From an uncultured Eubacterium sp. (GTDB taxonomy: Bacteria > Bacillota > Clostridia > Peptostreptococcales > Anaerovoracaceae), in NCBI GenBank assembly GCA_905193765.1, contig CAJJPZ010000092.1:1-8288 (forward strand): a stretch of 8,288 nucleotides of DNA. The letters run 5' to 3'. Under the pieces are notes generated by a model that did not search any database, was not told the DNA's origin, and saw nothing but the letters and a program-made list of their open reading frames with translations. Below, piece by piece: positions 1-6,714 of this stretch. Each line of letters starts with the position of its first letter. Position 1 is the stretch's first letter. The position numbers and the translations under genes were made by a program.

Positions 1-74
1 TCTCAAACAAAATATTCTATCATATCGTAAAATATAAATCTTAACTACCATATGAAATCACACAACTCTCAAAC
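1..74 (-). CRISPR. Start of type II-A CRISPR array (leader-proximal end)
   Basis: Read on the minus strand, a 36-bp repeat occupies 74-39. It begins GTTTGAGAGTTGTGTG and ends GGTAGTTAAGA. A 30-bp spacer at 38-9 follows, then the first 8 bases (GTTTGAGA) of the next repeat at 8-1, where the window ends. The 36+30 spacing is the normal type II-A geometry, and the GTTTGAGAG start is typical of Bacillota II-A repeats. Orientation is set by complementarity of the repeat to the tracrRNA anti-repeat at 6128-6163 and by the leader lying next to csn2. The visible spacer has only 4 G/C bases out of 30. The array is truncated by the window edge, so the number of spacers is unknown. Confidence 0.93.
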
Positions 75-122
75 CTCAATTTTCGAGCAAACTGCCACTA
101 CACAGCTGATTTCATATGATAT
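75..122 (-). promoter_or_regulatory. CRISPR leader
   Basis: These 48 bp separate the csn2 stop codon from the first repeat. On the minus strand the leader ends AAAATTGAG immediately before the repeat. This resembles the ATTTGAG leader end known from type II-A arrays, which guides Cas1-Cas2 to insert new spacers at the first repeat. The leader also contains CATATGAAATCA (minus strand, 118-107), the exact reverse complement of 12 bases in the middle of the repeat. The functional leader probably extends into the end of csn2, because the best array promoter lies there. Confidence 0.75.
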
Positions 123-794
123 TCAGTGGATCTCACATAAATCTATATCTATTATATACTCATTCAGGGATTCTTTCAATAGTCTCTGCCGGTTTCCTGT
201 GATCACAATGTAACATTCCTGATATCCCAGCCACTTGTTCAGATGCCTGAAATCATCATCAGTAAGGTAATCCCCGCATCCTGTAAGTACAAAGATATTT
301 TTTCCGGTCAGATCCTGAACGACCGGGATATATTCCAGCAATTTTTCCAAAAAAGTACCTTCCGGATCAGCCAGAATGATACCATACTGCTTGATATACT
401 CTTTCAGGCAGAAATCAAAATCATATTCAAGCTGATATCTGTACCGCTCACATATATCACCTATCACCTGTGCCATGTTCCCATGCAGTTCTGCAAACAC
501 CTCAAAATTTTTGTCTGATTGTATCTCGTTCTCCAAATCAACAGACAGCTTCTTCTGTATATCTTTTTTTTCAAATCTCAGATCCATAGGTGAAATCAGC
601 ACATCACAGATTTTATCCATTGACAGTTCTTCTCCATCCTGAACAAGCATCCACTGTTCATCTTGTTTATTTATCTGCCAGTAAATGCTTGTGACCATTC
701 GCTCATAAAGCCTTGAGTCTTCTATAGTGATCTGATTTATCTGCTTAGATTCTAACGGCATATCAAAATTCATTGGTTTGTAAACGAGATTCAT
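123..794 (-). CDS. csn2: Csn2, type II-A spacer acquisition protein
   Basis: This 223-residue protein has the usual length and position of Csn2, the signature protein of subtype II-A. It is last in the cas operon and directly before the array. Known Csn2 proteins form ring-shaped, calcium-stabilised tetramers that slide on double-stranded DNA ends and work with Cas1, Cas2 and Cas9 in choosing and inserting new spacers. Here the protein is acidic and soluble with no membrane segment. The middle is predicted to be mainly helical, around 85-140, and the C-terminal half resembles the P-loop-like fold of the family (stretches VFVLTG-type near 168-172 and CYIVITG near 194-200). Its ATG overlaps the cas2 stop codon by 4 bp (ATGA), which implies translational coupling. 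The 3' end contains the likely array promoter. The assignment rests on context plus the overall sequence pattern. Confidence 0.93.
   Translation of the reverse strand: MNLVYKPMNFDMPLESKQINQITIEDSRLYERMVTSIYWQINKQDEQWMLVQDGEELSMDKICDVLISPMDLRFEKKDIQKKLSVDLENEIQSDKNFEVFAELHGNMAQVIGDICERYRYQLEYDFDFCLKEYIKQYGIILADPEGTFLEKLLEYIPVVQDLTGKNIFVLTGCGDYLTDDDFRHLNKWLGYQECYIVITGNRQRLLKESLNEYIIDIDLCEIH
151..179 (-). promoter_or_regulatory. Probable pre-crRNA promoter inside the csn2 3' end
   Basis: On the minus strand a TTGAAA -35 box (179-174) is separated by exactly 17 bp from a perfect TATAAT -10 box (156-151), giving a predicted start near 144. It lies within the last 20 codons of csn2 and points at the array. 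A transcript from it would carry about 70 nt of leader before the first repeat. This would let the array be transcribed independently of the cas operon. It is a sequence prediction only, but the match to a housekeeping sigma promoter is close. Confidence 0.7.
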
Positions 795-1111
795 ACTATC
801 ACGATCCTCTCATCAGAATCCATCACAGATGTCTGTTTCTCGCCCACCACATATTCCATTTTCTCAAACTGTTTCTCCGTTATTACAAGCATCTGTACAA
901 GCCCCTCTTCCGGTTTATTCATTCTGACTGCTTTCTGTATCCCTGCTGCTACTGTGCCATTAAGTGCCAGCTTGCAGTAAACACTTTCCTGCATCATCAG
1001 AAAACCTTTTTCTATAAGGAATTTCCTGAATTTCCGGTAGGCACGCTTATGCTCAAGCGTATCTACCGGAAGATCGAAAAATACTAAAACACGCATATAT
1101 CTGTAACTCAT
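791..1111 (-). CDS. cas2: Cas2, subunit of the Cas1-Cas2 integrase
   Basis: This 106-residue protein has the length and ferredoxin-like pattern of type II Cas2. The first beta strand reads RVLVFFDLPV with the conserved aspartate at D13. A basic helix follows (about 21-35: KRAYRKFRKFLIEKG), then the 'GFLMMQESVYCKLA' strand region common to type II Cas2. In the family, a Cas2 dimer bridges two Cas1 dimers and holds the prespacer during integration at the leader-repeat junction, where its nuclease residue is not required. The gene overlaps cas1 by 4 bp upstream and csn2 by 4 bp downstream, both as ATGA, so the three proteins are probably made in linked amounts. No frameshift or truncation is seen. 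Confidence 0.97.
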   Translation of the reverse strand: MSYRYMRVLVFFDLPVDTLEHKRAYRKFRKFLIEKGFLMMQESVYCKLALNGTVAAGIQKAVRMNKPEEGLVQMLVITEKQFEKMEYVVGEKQTSVMDSDERIVIV

Positions 1112-1980
1112 TTCCTGTAAAACCTTATTCGTGACACATCCCGTTCATTCAATGCATCGAAAATACTACGACAGTAGATTCTGATCGCATTGGACACATA
1201 CTGGACTTTCCCGTCGATGACTACTTCCTCGCTAAGGAATCTCAGCACTTCGCGCTTTTCATCTTTAGAAAAGCATTCCGGATCCATAACTGCAACGATT
1301 CGGTCTACCACAGGGCGGAAAGGTTCCATGAAATCCGATGCCAGGTTGAACGCATTGAACATATTGTCATGAAAAAGACCGATCTGTGTCATATATCCAC
1401 TGGCGATTATCTCACGATTGAAACATGACAACAGTATCCCGTATCCGTAATCAAGAGCAGCATTGATGGCATTGTCTTCGCTCCTTGTGAAATCCATACC
1501 GAACAATGCATTGAAATACACTTTAGCTGCATGACCTTCCCTGTTTGAAGCATCACCTGGCTGCATCTCTGTTATGTATTTCATAAGCATATCTGCTTCA
1601 TCATATGCACCATGTTCCTGAAGATGTATACTCTGCTGCCTTATCTTTTCTGAAACGATCTCCGTCCACACAAGTTCTTTATCTTTTTCAGACCATGCCA
1701 CCTGGTTACGTATCTTGGCACTTGTATCATGACTGCCATGGTACGGCAGCAGCTCTGAATGGGGATTATGTTTCTCATCGCAGAATACTACTTTTATCTT
1801 ATGTTTCACAAGTTCACAAAGCAGCATCGCTGTGAGCGAGACAGCTGTGGATTCTATCATGACCATGCCTATCTCACTCAAATGTATCCTGACCGTTTCT
1901 TCCTGCTTACGGATCACGAGATAATCCATTTTGAAATCCAGTTTTGCGATACCTGTGATGACTACTGTACGCCAGCTCAT
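1108..1980 (-). CDS. cas1: Cas1, CRISPR integrase
   Basis: This 290-residue protein matches the length of type II-A Cas1 (289 aa in Streptococcus pyogenes). The metal-binding triad is visible: E148 in NREGHAAKVYF, H204 in IGLFHDN, and E219 in the SDFMEPFRP segment. These match the spacing of E149/H205/E220 in the streptococcal protein. Cas1 catalyses the two transesterifications that insert a prespacer at the leader end of the array, together with Cas2 and with Csn2 and Cas9 for selection. The N-terminal part (about 1-90) is the beta-rich dimerisation domain and the rest is helical. The ATG starts 2 bp after the cas9 stop and has no strong Shine-Dalgarno of its own (AGGA lies about 13 bp upstream), so translation is probably coupled to cas9. 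The protein appears intact and active. Confidence 0.98.
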   Translation of the reverse strand: MSWRTVVITGIAKLDFKMDYLVIRKQEETVRIHLSEIGMVMIESTAVSLTAMLLCELVKHKIKVVFCDEKHNPHSELLPYHGSHDTSAKIRNQVAWSEKDKELVWTEIVSEKIRQQSIHLQEHGAYDEADMLMKYITEMQPGDASNREGHAAKVYFNALFGMDFTRSEDNAINAALDYGYGILLSCFNREIIASGYMTQIGLFHDNMFNAFNLASDFMEPFRPVVDRIVAVMDPECFSKDEKREVLRFLSEEVVIDGKVQYVSNAIRIYCRSIFDALNERDVSRIRFYRK

Positions 1981-1982
1981 TG

Positions 1983-4900
1983 CTATAGCTTGATCCTGTT
2001 TTCGAACAGACCTGTGACAGACTGGTTTATGAGAATAAGCCTGCTTTTGCCTACGGTGTTTTTATTTTTAGTCATAAATCCTGCATGTCCACCACTACCT
2101 ATTTTCTTCAAGTCAGCTGTCGTAGCTATATCACAACGTAACATAGTGATGATTTCATTTAATACTCCTGCTTTATCATGCAAATTCAGTAATTCAAAGG
2201 CTTTTTTACCATTTTTTAAATTATCGCTCTGATTTGCAGGTCTATTTTTATATATTGTCTTCGCCAGTTTCTCCGTAAATATACTATATAAATCATTGCA
2301 TTCCTGATCTGAAAATCCATCATATTTCTCAGAGACTTCTGTTCTATTATCTTTTTCTATATATTTTTCTATTCTTCTAACAGTTTCCTCTGCATCCCAT
2401 TCAACGATGAGCTGTACATTTCCTTTGAAAATCAAGTCCTTATCATTCGCTCCCCTTATCCTCATCGGGAATCCATCAACTGATATCAGTGAGTTTTTCT
2501 TTATCTTCTCTCTGAGTATCCTGACGTTCTTCATGCCTTTGACAGTTTCAAAGTATTCTTCAAGCACATCGCCTCCCTGTGCTATCCTGTTTGCGATATA
2601 TACAGGAACTTCAATGATCTGCCTTGCACGTGCTCCTTTCTTGCCGTCGAATTCGATGAATGCGAAATATGCTGTGTTCGGGCTTGTATATCCTCCGTAT
2701 TTTTCAGGGTCCAGCCCCTTTTTCAGGCTTATTACAGAACCGCTGCCTTTCTTGGCTATAGTCTCATTGAACAGCTGACCCTTACCGCAGTAGGTATATT
2801 CCGTATAAAGTATATTGTTCTGCTGCATCGTCCGGCGCACAGTGGCTATCGTGCCTTGCTTGTCTGTGTCCTTGTCGGCAGCTTCCCATACGAGAGTCCT
2901 GCCACGGTATACATCATAGTCGAACACACGATTGATGCTGTAATTCGTTTTATAATTTTCTTTCATCCAGGCCAGCGGATTCGATGTGAATTTCGCATTG
3001 TATACATCGCCTACAACGATGTTCAGATATGCGTCTTTGGCATGGTGATAGTCATTGACTCTCCTTGATTTGAGCATATGTATATTGTTCCTGCGGAACT
3101 GCGATGCCAGTGCCGCCTTGACATATATTATGTTCGTATCCGGATATATACGCTTCATGAGATCAGCAACAGCTTTTGATGACTGCCTGGTCTCTACCAG
3201 CTGTCTGCTTATGAAGCCTGAAAGTTCTTCTTCGGTAAAGCCCCCGGTCCTTGTCAGCCTGTAATACTTTTTCTTGCTTATGAACCCGCCTTCAAGGAGC
3301 TGTTTCCAGAAGCCATGCTGTCTCTGCTGTATTTCCGCGGAAAGCATTTCATTGCTCTTGCGTGAGTTCACAGCTTTGTTTACAAGTACGAGATTGTCTA
3401 TACTGTCATCCTTGATCCTGGACTGGGGATATATATGGTCTCTGTCCCATTTTGAATTACCGGACATCAGTGCATCAAGATCTATCGGTTCGCCGGTATA
3501 CATACACCTTCCCATCTGCGTATAGTAAAGATACAGTTTCATGCTGCTGAAATCACGTTCATTCCATCTGTCGAGTTCTGCCGTCCAGTCCCGTACATCC
3601 TTTTTACATGCAGCATAAAGCTCCATAAGCCGGTCTTTTCTCGACTGTGCACGCTTCTTTTCTTTGTCTTCACCACGGGCCATTTCTATGAATATCTTTT
3701 CAGGGGCACAGCTCATCACCTTTTTTATTTCTTCAGTGATCTGAACAGTCTGCCAGACAGCACGTTTGTTGGCCGGTGAAGTATAAAGGTCACGAACAAG
3801 ACTGTCATAATCTATCGAAGATATCTCTCCTGCAGCTTCTTTATTCATCTCATCTATCACCTGCTGGAAAGTGTACTGCCTGCTGAGAAGCTGCATGAGG
3901 TTGCAGTTAGTCTCCCACATCGCCTGAAGTATCGTGAACTGTTCACCGGTTTCAAGACTCACCCCTTCTATTCCATTCAGGAACTCTGCGCAGAAATTAC
4001 CCCATCCGCTGTAATGGAGCCCGCTCAGTTTCTTCAGCTGCTCTTCCGACAGTACTCCCGGATATTCCTGTTCCACGACATTGATGACCATCTTATTATC
4101 ATCACCGTAAATAGTCTTCCAGCGTATTATATCCTCTGCGATTTTTCTGATACTGTCCTTTTTTATGTCTTCTCCAAATATCTGTTTTTCAAAATCGAGA
4201 TATGCTGATAATGAAGACTTAAAGTCCCTGTCAAATCCACTGAGATCCTCTGCTGAAAGTTCACTGTCTTCATGTGCCCGCAGATATGTGAGAAGTTTTG
4301 CTCCTGTGACTTTTGTATGTTTACAGAAAAGATCTTCATATATGCGCTGTTTAAGCTCCTCATTTATTTTCTTTCCACGTATCCTGAGATTGTTCAGTTC
4401 ATTAAGCACCATGAACTTCTGATAAAGCAGTGAATTTTTAGGCAGAACATCTTTACCCAGCAGATATGTACATTTGTTCGTCATTCTTCGTATGAATTTC
4501 TCATTGGAACTTTCCATATCGATTTTCTGTTTATAATTCCATGGGTATATCCGTCCGTCTTCTTTCCTTACTATCCATGAGTTGGAACCCTCGGAGGCAT
4601 GTCTGTCGCTGAGAGGTCCCACATAGTATGGTATGCGGAATGAAAATATATCTGTTATCTTTTCAGCGACAGTGTGACCATCTTCATCCTGCTGCTTCAG
4701 AAACGGCAGATATCCGGATGCATTATCAAGTATCAGCTGCAGCTCGGCCTTGTGTACCTGATGAGGCACGACGCCGTTGTCCTTGCTTCGCTGCAGCGGC
4801 AGCAGTATCTGTGCCTCAGTCTTGCTTTTCAGATCTTCTAAAATTGATTCATCGCCACTGTCAGGCGTTATCTTTCCGAGTATCCCTTTCAGTTTTTTAT

Positions 4901-6053
4901 AGAAATCCTCGTCAGAGCATTTTTTAACATCGTGCTTTTTCCCGTTTTTCCTTACATGTCCGATATATGCTGCATAATTATCCTTGCCGTTTTGGTCATT
5001 GAAAAACTCGTCCCATATCTTTTTGTCGCAGTATTTTTTCATTATATGTCTGAGAGTCTTCAGATTCGCCTTATGCTCATCATACTGCTTTACCTTTGCT
5101 GCTGACAGATACTCCTCTCCATCAAGGATATCCACAAGGATACTCCAGTCATAAACAGCCTTTATGGACTGTACTACATTGAGCTGATCCGGTATCTTTG
5201 ATTCAAGTTCAGGCAGGATCTCCTCATCGAATCCTGTATCAGAAAACTTGAATCCTGTTTTTTCGACATCGTCAAGATTCTCTGTAAAAAGCAGCTTCTT
5301 CAAGTCGCCTTTATTACCGGCTGTAAAGATGCATATCTGCTTTACAGCATTTTTAAGTTTCTTCTGTGTGTCCTTGTCCGCTTCACCTGGATTCAGGATA
5401 AATTCCTTTTCAAGAAGTTTCGCTTTCACAGAACGTGCCATGGTCCTGTCCCTCAGTATCTCTTCAATACGATCAGGGGAATGTACATCGATATCTATAT
5501 CAAGCTCACAATTTACCGCCTCCATAAGCTTTTTGAATACATCATCAAAACTTTTAGCACTGTTCAGATCTCCGTCTATGAGAAAATGTCCACGATATTT
5601 TATGATATGATGCAGTGCGAGATACACCAGTCGTATATCATGGGGCTCAGAAGACTCCATAAGTTCTTTTCTCAGATGATACATAGTAGGATATTCATTA
5701 TAGAAGTCGATGTCTGTGTAATCATCATCAGTGAAAAGCGGATATTTCACCTGTACTGACTTGTCCTCTATGTGCAGCCTGCTCTCATTCATTCTTAAAA
5801 AGAATTTATCATCTGTTTTGGACATTTCCTCAGAAAAGAGTTCCTGTAGCAGATCTATCCTCTGATTTCTCCGCTGCAGTCTTCTCCGGTTAGTCCTTTT
5901 CATCCTTCTCTCTGCAGCAGTTTCAGCCTGCTCAAAAAGGCGTATGCCCCACATGTCTTTTTTACGGAAACGCTCAAGATTATATGACGGGTCTGTTACT
6001 GCCCATCCAACAGAATTAGTTCCTATATCGAGTCCCAGATAATATTTTTTCAT
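1983..6053 (-). CDS. cas9: Cas9, RNA-guided DNA endonuclease (type II-A)
   Basis: Cas9 cuts both strands of DNA matched by a crRNA:tracrRNA guide. The chosen ATG at 6053 gives 1356 residues starting MKKYYLGLDIGTNSVGWAV. The longer frame from TTG at 6065 is rejected because those codons are the Shine-Dalgarno sequence (GGAGGAG, 5 bp from GGAGG to the ATG). Domains in order: RuvC-I with D9; arginine-rich bridge helix about 38-73; helical recognition lobe to about 750; RuvC-II with E790 (IFIEMARGE); HNH about 840-905 with D872-H873 (DRDHIYPQS), N887 and N896, at the same spacing as SpCas9 H840/N854/N863; RuvC-III with H1004 and D1007 (HHAKDAYLN); and a PAM-interacting C-terminus ending INQSVTGLFENRIKL. 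All catalytic residues are present, and the length is normal for II-A (SpCas9 is 1368 aa). In an ungapped alignment at the C-terminus, the SpCas9 PAM arginines R1333/R1335 correspond to M1327/K1329, so the PAM is probably not NGG. Confidence 0.99.
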   Translation of the reverse strand: MKKYYLGLDIGTNSVGWAVTDPSYNLERFRKKDMWGIRLFEQAETAAERRMKRTNRRRLQRRNQRIDLLQELFSEEMSKTDDKFFLRMNESRLHIEDKSVQVKYPLFTDDDYTDIDFYNEYPTMYHLRKELMESSEPHDIRLVYLALHHIIKYRGHFLIDGDLNSAKSFDDVFKKLMEAVNCELDIDIDVHSPDRIEEILRDRTMARSVKAKLLEKEFILNPGEADKDTQKKLKNAVKQICIFTAGNKGDLKKLLFTENLDDVEKTGFKFSDTGFDEEILPELESKIPDQLNVVQSIKAVYDWSILVDILDGEEYLSAAKVKQYDEHKANLKTLRHIMKKYCDKKIWDEFFNDQNGKDNYAAYIGHVRKNGKKHDVKKCSDEDFYKKLKGILGKITPDSGDESILEDLKSKTEAQILLPLQRSKDNGVVPHQVHKAELQLILDNASGYLPFLKQQDEDGHTVAEKITDIFSFRIPYYVGPLSDRHASEGSNSWIVRKEDGRIYPWNYKQKIDMESSNEKFIRRMTNKCTYLLGKDVLPKNSLLYQKFMVLNELNNLRIRGKKINEELKQRIYEDLFCKHTKVTGAKLLTYLRAHEDSELSAEDLSGFDRDFKSSLSAYLDFEKQIFGEDIKKDSIRKIAEDIIRWKTIYGDDNKMVINVVEQEYPGVLSEEQLKKLSGLHYSGWGNFCAEFLNGIEGVSLETGEQFTILQAMWETNCNLMQLLSRQYTFQQVIDEMNKEAAGEISSIDYDSLVRDLYTSPANKRAVWQTVQITEEIKKVMSCAPEKIFIEMARGEDKEKKRAQSRKDRLMELYAACKKDVRDWTAELDRWNERDFSSMKLYLYYTQMGRCMYTGEPIDLDALMSGNSKWDRDHIYPQSRIKDDSIDNLVLVNKAVNSRKSNEMLSAEIQQRQHGFWKQLLEGGFISKKKYYRLTRTGGFTEEELSGFISRQLVETRQSSKAVADLMKRIYPDTNIIYVKAALASQFRRNNIHMLKSRRVNDYHHAKDAYLNIVVGDVYNAKFTSNPLAWMKENYKTNYSINRVFDYDVYRGRTLVWEAADKDTDKQGTIATVRRTMQQNNILYTEYTYCGKGQLFNETIAKKGSGSVISLKKGLDPEKYGGYTSPNTAYFAFIEFDGKKGARARQIIEVPVYIANRIAQGGDVLEEYFETVKGMKNVRILREKIKKNSLISVDGFPMRIRGANDKDLIFKGNVQLIVEWDAEETVRRIEKYIEKDNRTEVSEKYDGFSDQECNDLYSIFTEKLAKTIYKNRPANQSDNLKNGKKAFELLNLHDKAGVLNEIITMLRCDIATTADLKKIGSGGHAGFMTKNKNTVGKSRLILINQSVTGLFENRIKL

Positions 6054-6082
6054 TAACTCCTCCAAAATTTACTTAAAAAGAA

Positions 6083-6111
6083 TTGACAAATCCGTTTATA
6101 ACCTATATCAT
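6083..6111 (+). promoter_or_regulatory. tracrRNA promoter
   Basis: A consensus TTGACA -35 box (6083-6088) is followed after 17 bp by TATCAT (6106-6111), a 5-of-6 match to the -10 consensus. The predicted start is near 6118, about 10 nt before the anti-repeat begins. It points away from cas9, the arrangement also known from Streptococcus pyogenes. The strength of this promoter contrasts with the poor cas9 promoter on the other strand. Confidence 0.82.
6095..6100 (-). promoter_or_regulatory. Candidate -10 box for the cas operon promoter
   Basis: On the minus strand TATAAA lies about 42 bp upstream of the cas9 ATG and is preceded by GGT. No convincing -35 box sits at the right distance, so the promoter is weak or activator-dependent if this call is right. 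The element falls between the -35 and -10 boxes of the tracrRNA promoter on the other strand. Confidence 0.35.
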
Positions 6112-6117
6112 GTAAAT

Positions 6118-6236
6118 GATTTCAGTATTGACTACCATATGAAATCACACTACAGGTTCAAATAAAGAATTTTTCTAATCGCCCATTGTGGCTCCACATG
6201 TTGTGGAACAACTCGCTTATGCGGGTTTCTTTTTTT
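6118..6236 (+). ncRNA. tracrRNA
   Basis: The anti-repeat runs about 6128-6163. Positions 6131-6150 are the perfect complement of repeat nucleotides 12-31, and 6128-6130 extend the duplex with two further A-U pairs and one G-U pair. A bulge (tracrRNA UACAGG against repeat AGUU) separates this upper stem from a 7-bp lower stem, in which 6157-6163 (UUCAAAU) pairs with repeat GUUUGAG using two G-U pairs. After the anti-repeat come a small AGAA/UUCU hairpin near 6166-6176, a stem-loop at 6191-6205 that can form in two ways (TGTG-GCTC-CACA or CCACA-TGT-TGTGG), and the terminator stem. This layout (anti-repeat, nexus-like element, 3' hairpins) is that of a type II-A tracrRNA. It is required for pre-crRNA cutting by host RNase III and for Cas9 activity. 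The start and end are predictions of about 119 nt; cellular processing would shorten it. Confidence 0.93.
6211..6236 (+). terminator. Intrinsic terminator of the tracrRNA
   Basis: A 6-bp stem ACTCGC/GCGGGT (one G-U pair) with a TTAT loop is followed by TTC and a run of seven T at 6230-6236. This is a standard rho-independent terminator and also serves as the last hairpin of the tracrRNA. Confidence 0.88.
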
Positions 6237-6468
6237 GTCTGATAATTTATTCTACTATCACATGGCAGATATTTCAATATACTTCTTGTTTTTTTACGGT
6301 CCCGGAAGACCATACACGAGCTGGACTGAATAACGATGCGCCTTATTTGTATTGTTTTAAAGCGAAAATATCGCTTTTGGCGTTGTTACTGTTATTTACT
6401 TCTCAGTGACTTTTTTCATTATCATAATATGTATCCCCCGTCCGCTGCTGCGGTCAGGGGGATGACCG
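6237..6468. other. Non-coding interval between lysis cassette and tracrRNA
   Basis: No supported gene is seen in these 232 bp. It holds three inverted repeats: GGTC/GACC around 6299-6312, AAAGCGA/TCGCTTT at 6359-6365 and 6371-6377 with a 5-base loop, and the larger hairpin listed separately at 6433-6463. The AAAGCGA stem could act as a weak terminator for minus-strand transcription because a short T-rich stretch follows it on that strand, but the run is broken by A residues. Confidence 0.5.
6433..6463 (-). terminator. Hairpin after the lysis cassette, possible terminator
   Basis: A 7-bp perfect stem (ATCCCCC at 6433-6439, GGGGGAT at 6457-6463) encloses a second 4-bp stem (CCGC/GCGG at 6442-6445 and 6450-6453). 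It starts 6 bp after the stop codon of the small membrane protein gene. The placement and GC-rich stem suit a terminator, but the minus strand continues ATACATATTATG with no T run, so it may instead be a factor-dependent terminator or an RNA-stabilising hairpin. Confidence 0.45.
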
Positions 6469-6705
6469 TCATCTGTTTTCCAGTTCTGTTATCCGGTGTG
6501 CTGCTGCGTTTATGTCGTTGCGGTTCAGTGCTATCTCTTCCTCTGCATGATACATTCGCTCCACAAGGTTGTTGTGCTTGTCGACTTTGCGTTCCAGCTG
6601 ATCTATCCTGTAGACTGCTATCTTGTTTGCTTTGACGCTGCCTATGACTGAACCCAGCAGTGCGCAGCCTGCAGTTATTATGGCTATTATTATTCCTGCG
6701 TCCAT
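6469..6705 (-). CDS. Small membrane-anchored coiled-coil protein, holin-associated (XhlA-like)
   Basis: This 78-residue protein has one N-terminal hydrophobic segment (about 3-24: IIIAIITAGCALLGSVIGSV). A short basic turn follows (KANK), then a long charged helix about 32-78 with heptad-like spacing (YRIDQLERKVDKHNNLVERM...), predicted to form a coiled coil. Proteins of this shape commonly sit next to endolysins in Bacillota phages and are annotated as XhlA/haemolysin-like or holin-associated proteins. They are thought to help the holin or to anchor the lysis complex in the membrane. It follows the endolysin gene by 9 bp, and its Shine-Dalgarno (AGGAGG, 5 bp before the ATG) overlaps the endolysin stop codon, so the two are co-transcribed and probably coupled. 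The membrane and coiled-coil features are clear, but the exact role is inferred from context. Confidence 0.75.
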   Translation of the reverse strand: MDAGIIIAIITAGCALLGSVIGSVKANKIAVYRIDQLERKVDKHNNLVERMYHAEEEIALNRNDINAAAHRITELENR

Positions 6706-6714
6706 TCTGCCCTC

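Noticed and set aside
1..38. Spacer as a guide against the cas9 promoter (autoregulatory crRNA)
   Set aside because: The resemblance to the minus strand around 6090-6125 needs gaps and is driven by A/T content; no continuous seed match was found.
4163..4363. Minus-strand 66-residue frame inside cas9
   Set aside because: It lies wholly inside cas9 in another frame, with no sign of a start signal or recognisable domain.
6054..6065. Cas9 start at TTG 6065 giving four extra residues
   Set aside because: Those codons are the Shine-Dalgarno sequence GGAGGAG, and the family-typical MKKYYLGLDIG start follows at ATG 6053.
6297..6345. Possible tRNA or other structured RNA around the GGTC/GACC hairpin
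   Set aside because: No cloverleaf arms, T-loop sequence or CCA-type end could be built; only one 4-bp stem is present.
6336..6635. Plus-strand open frame, Cys/Leu-rich, right of the tracrRNA
   Set aside because: It is mostly antisense to the small membrane protein gene and its composition is that of a reverse-complement shadow; no ribosome binding site was seen.
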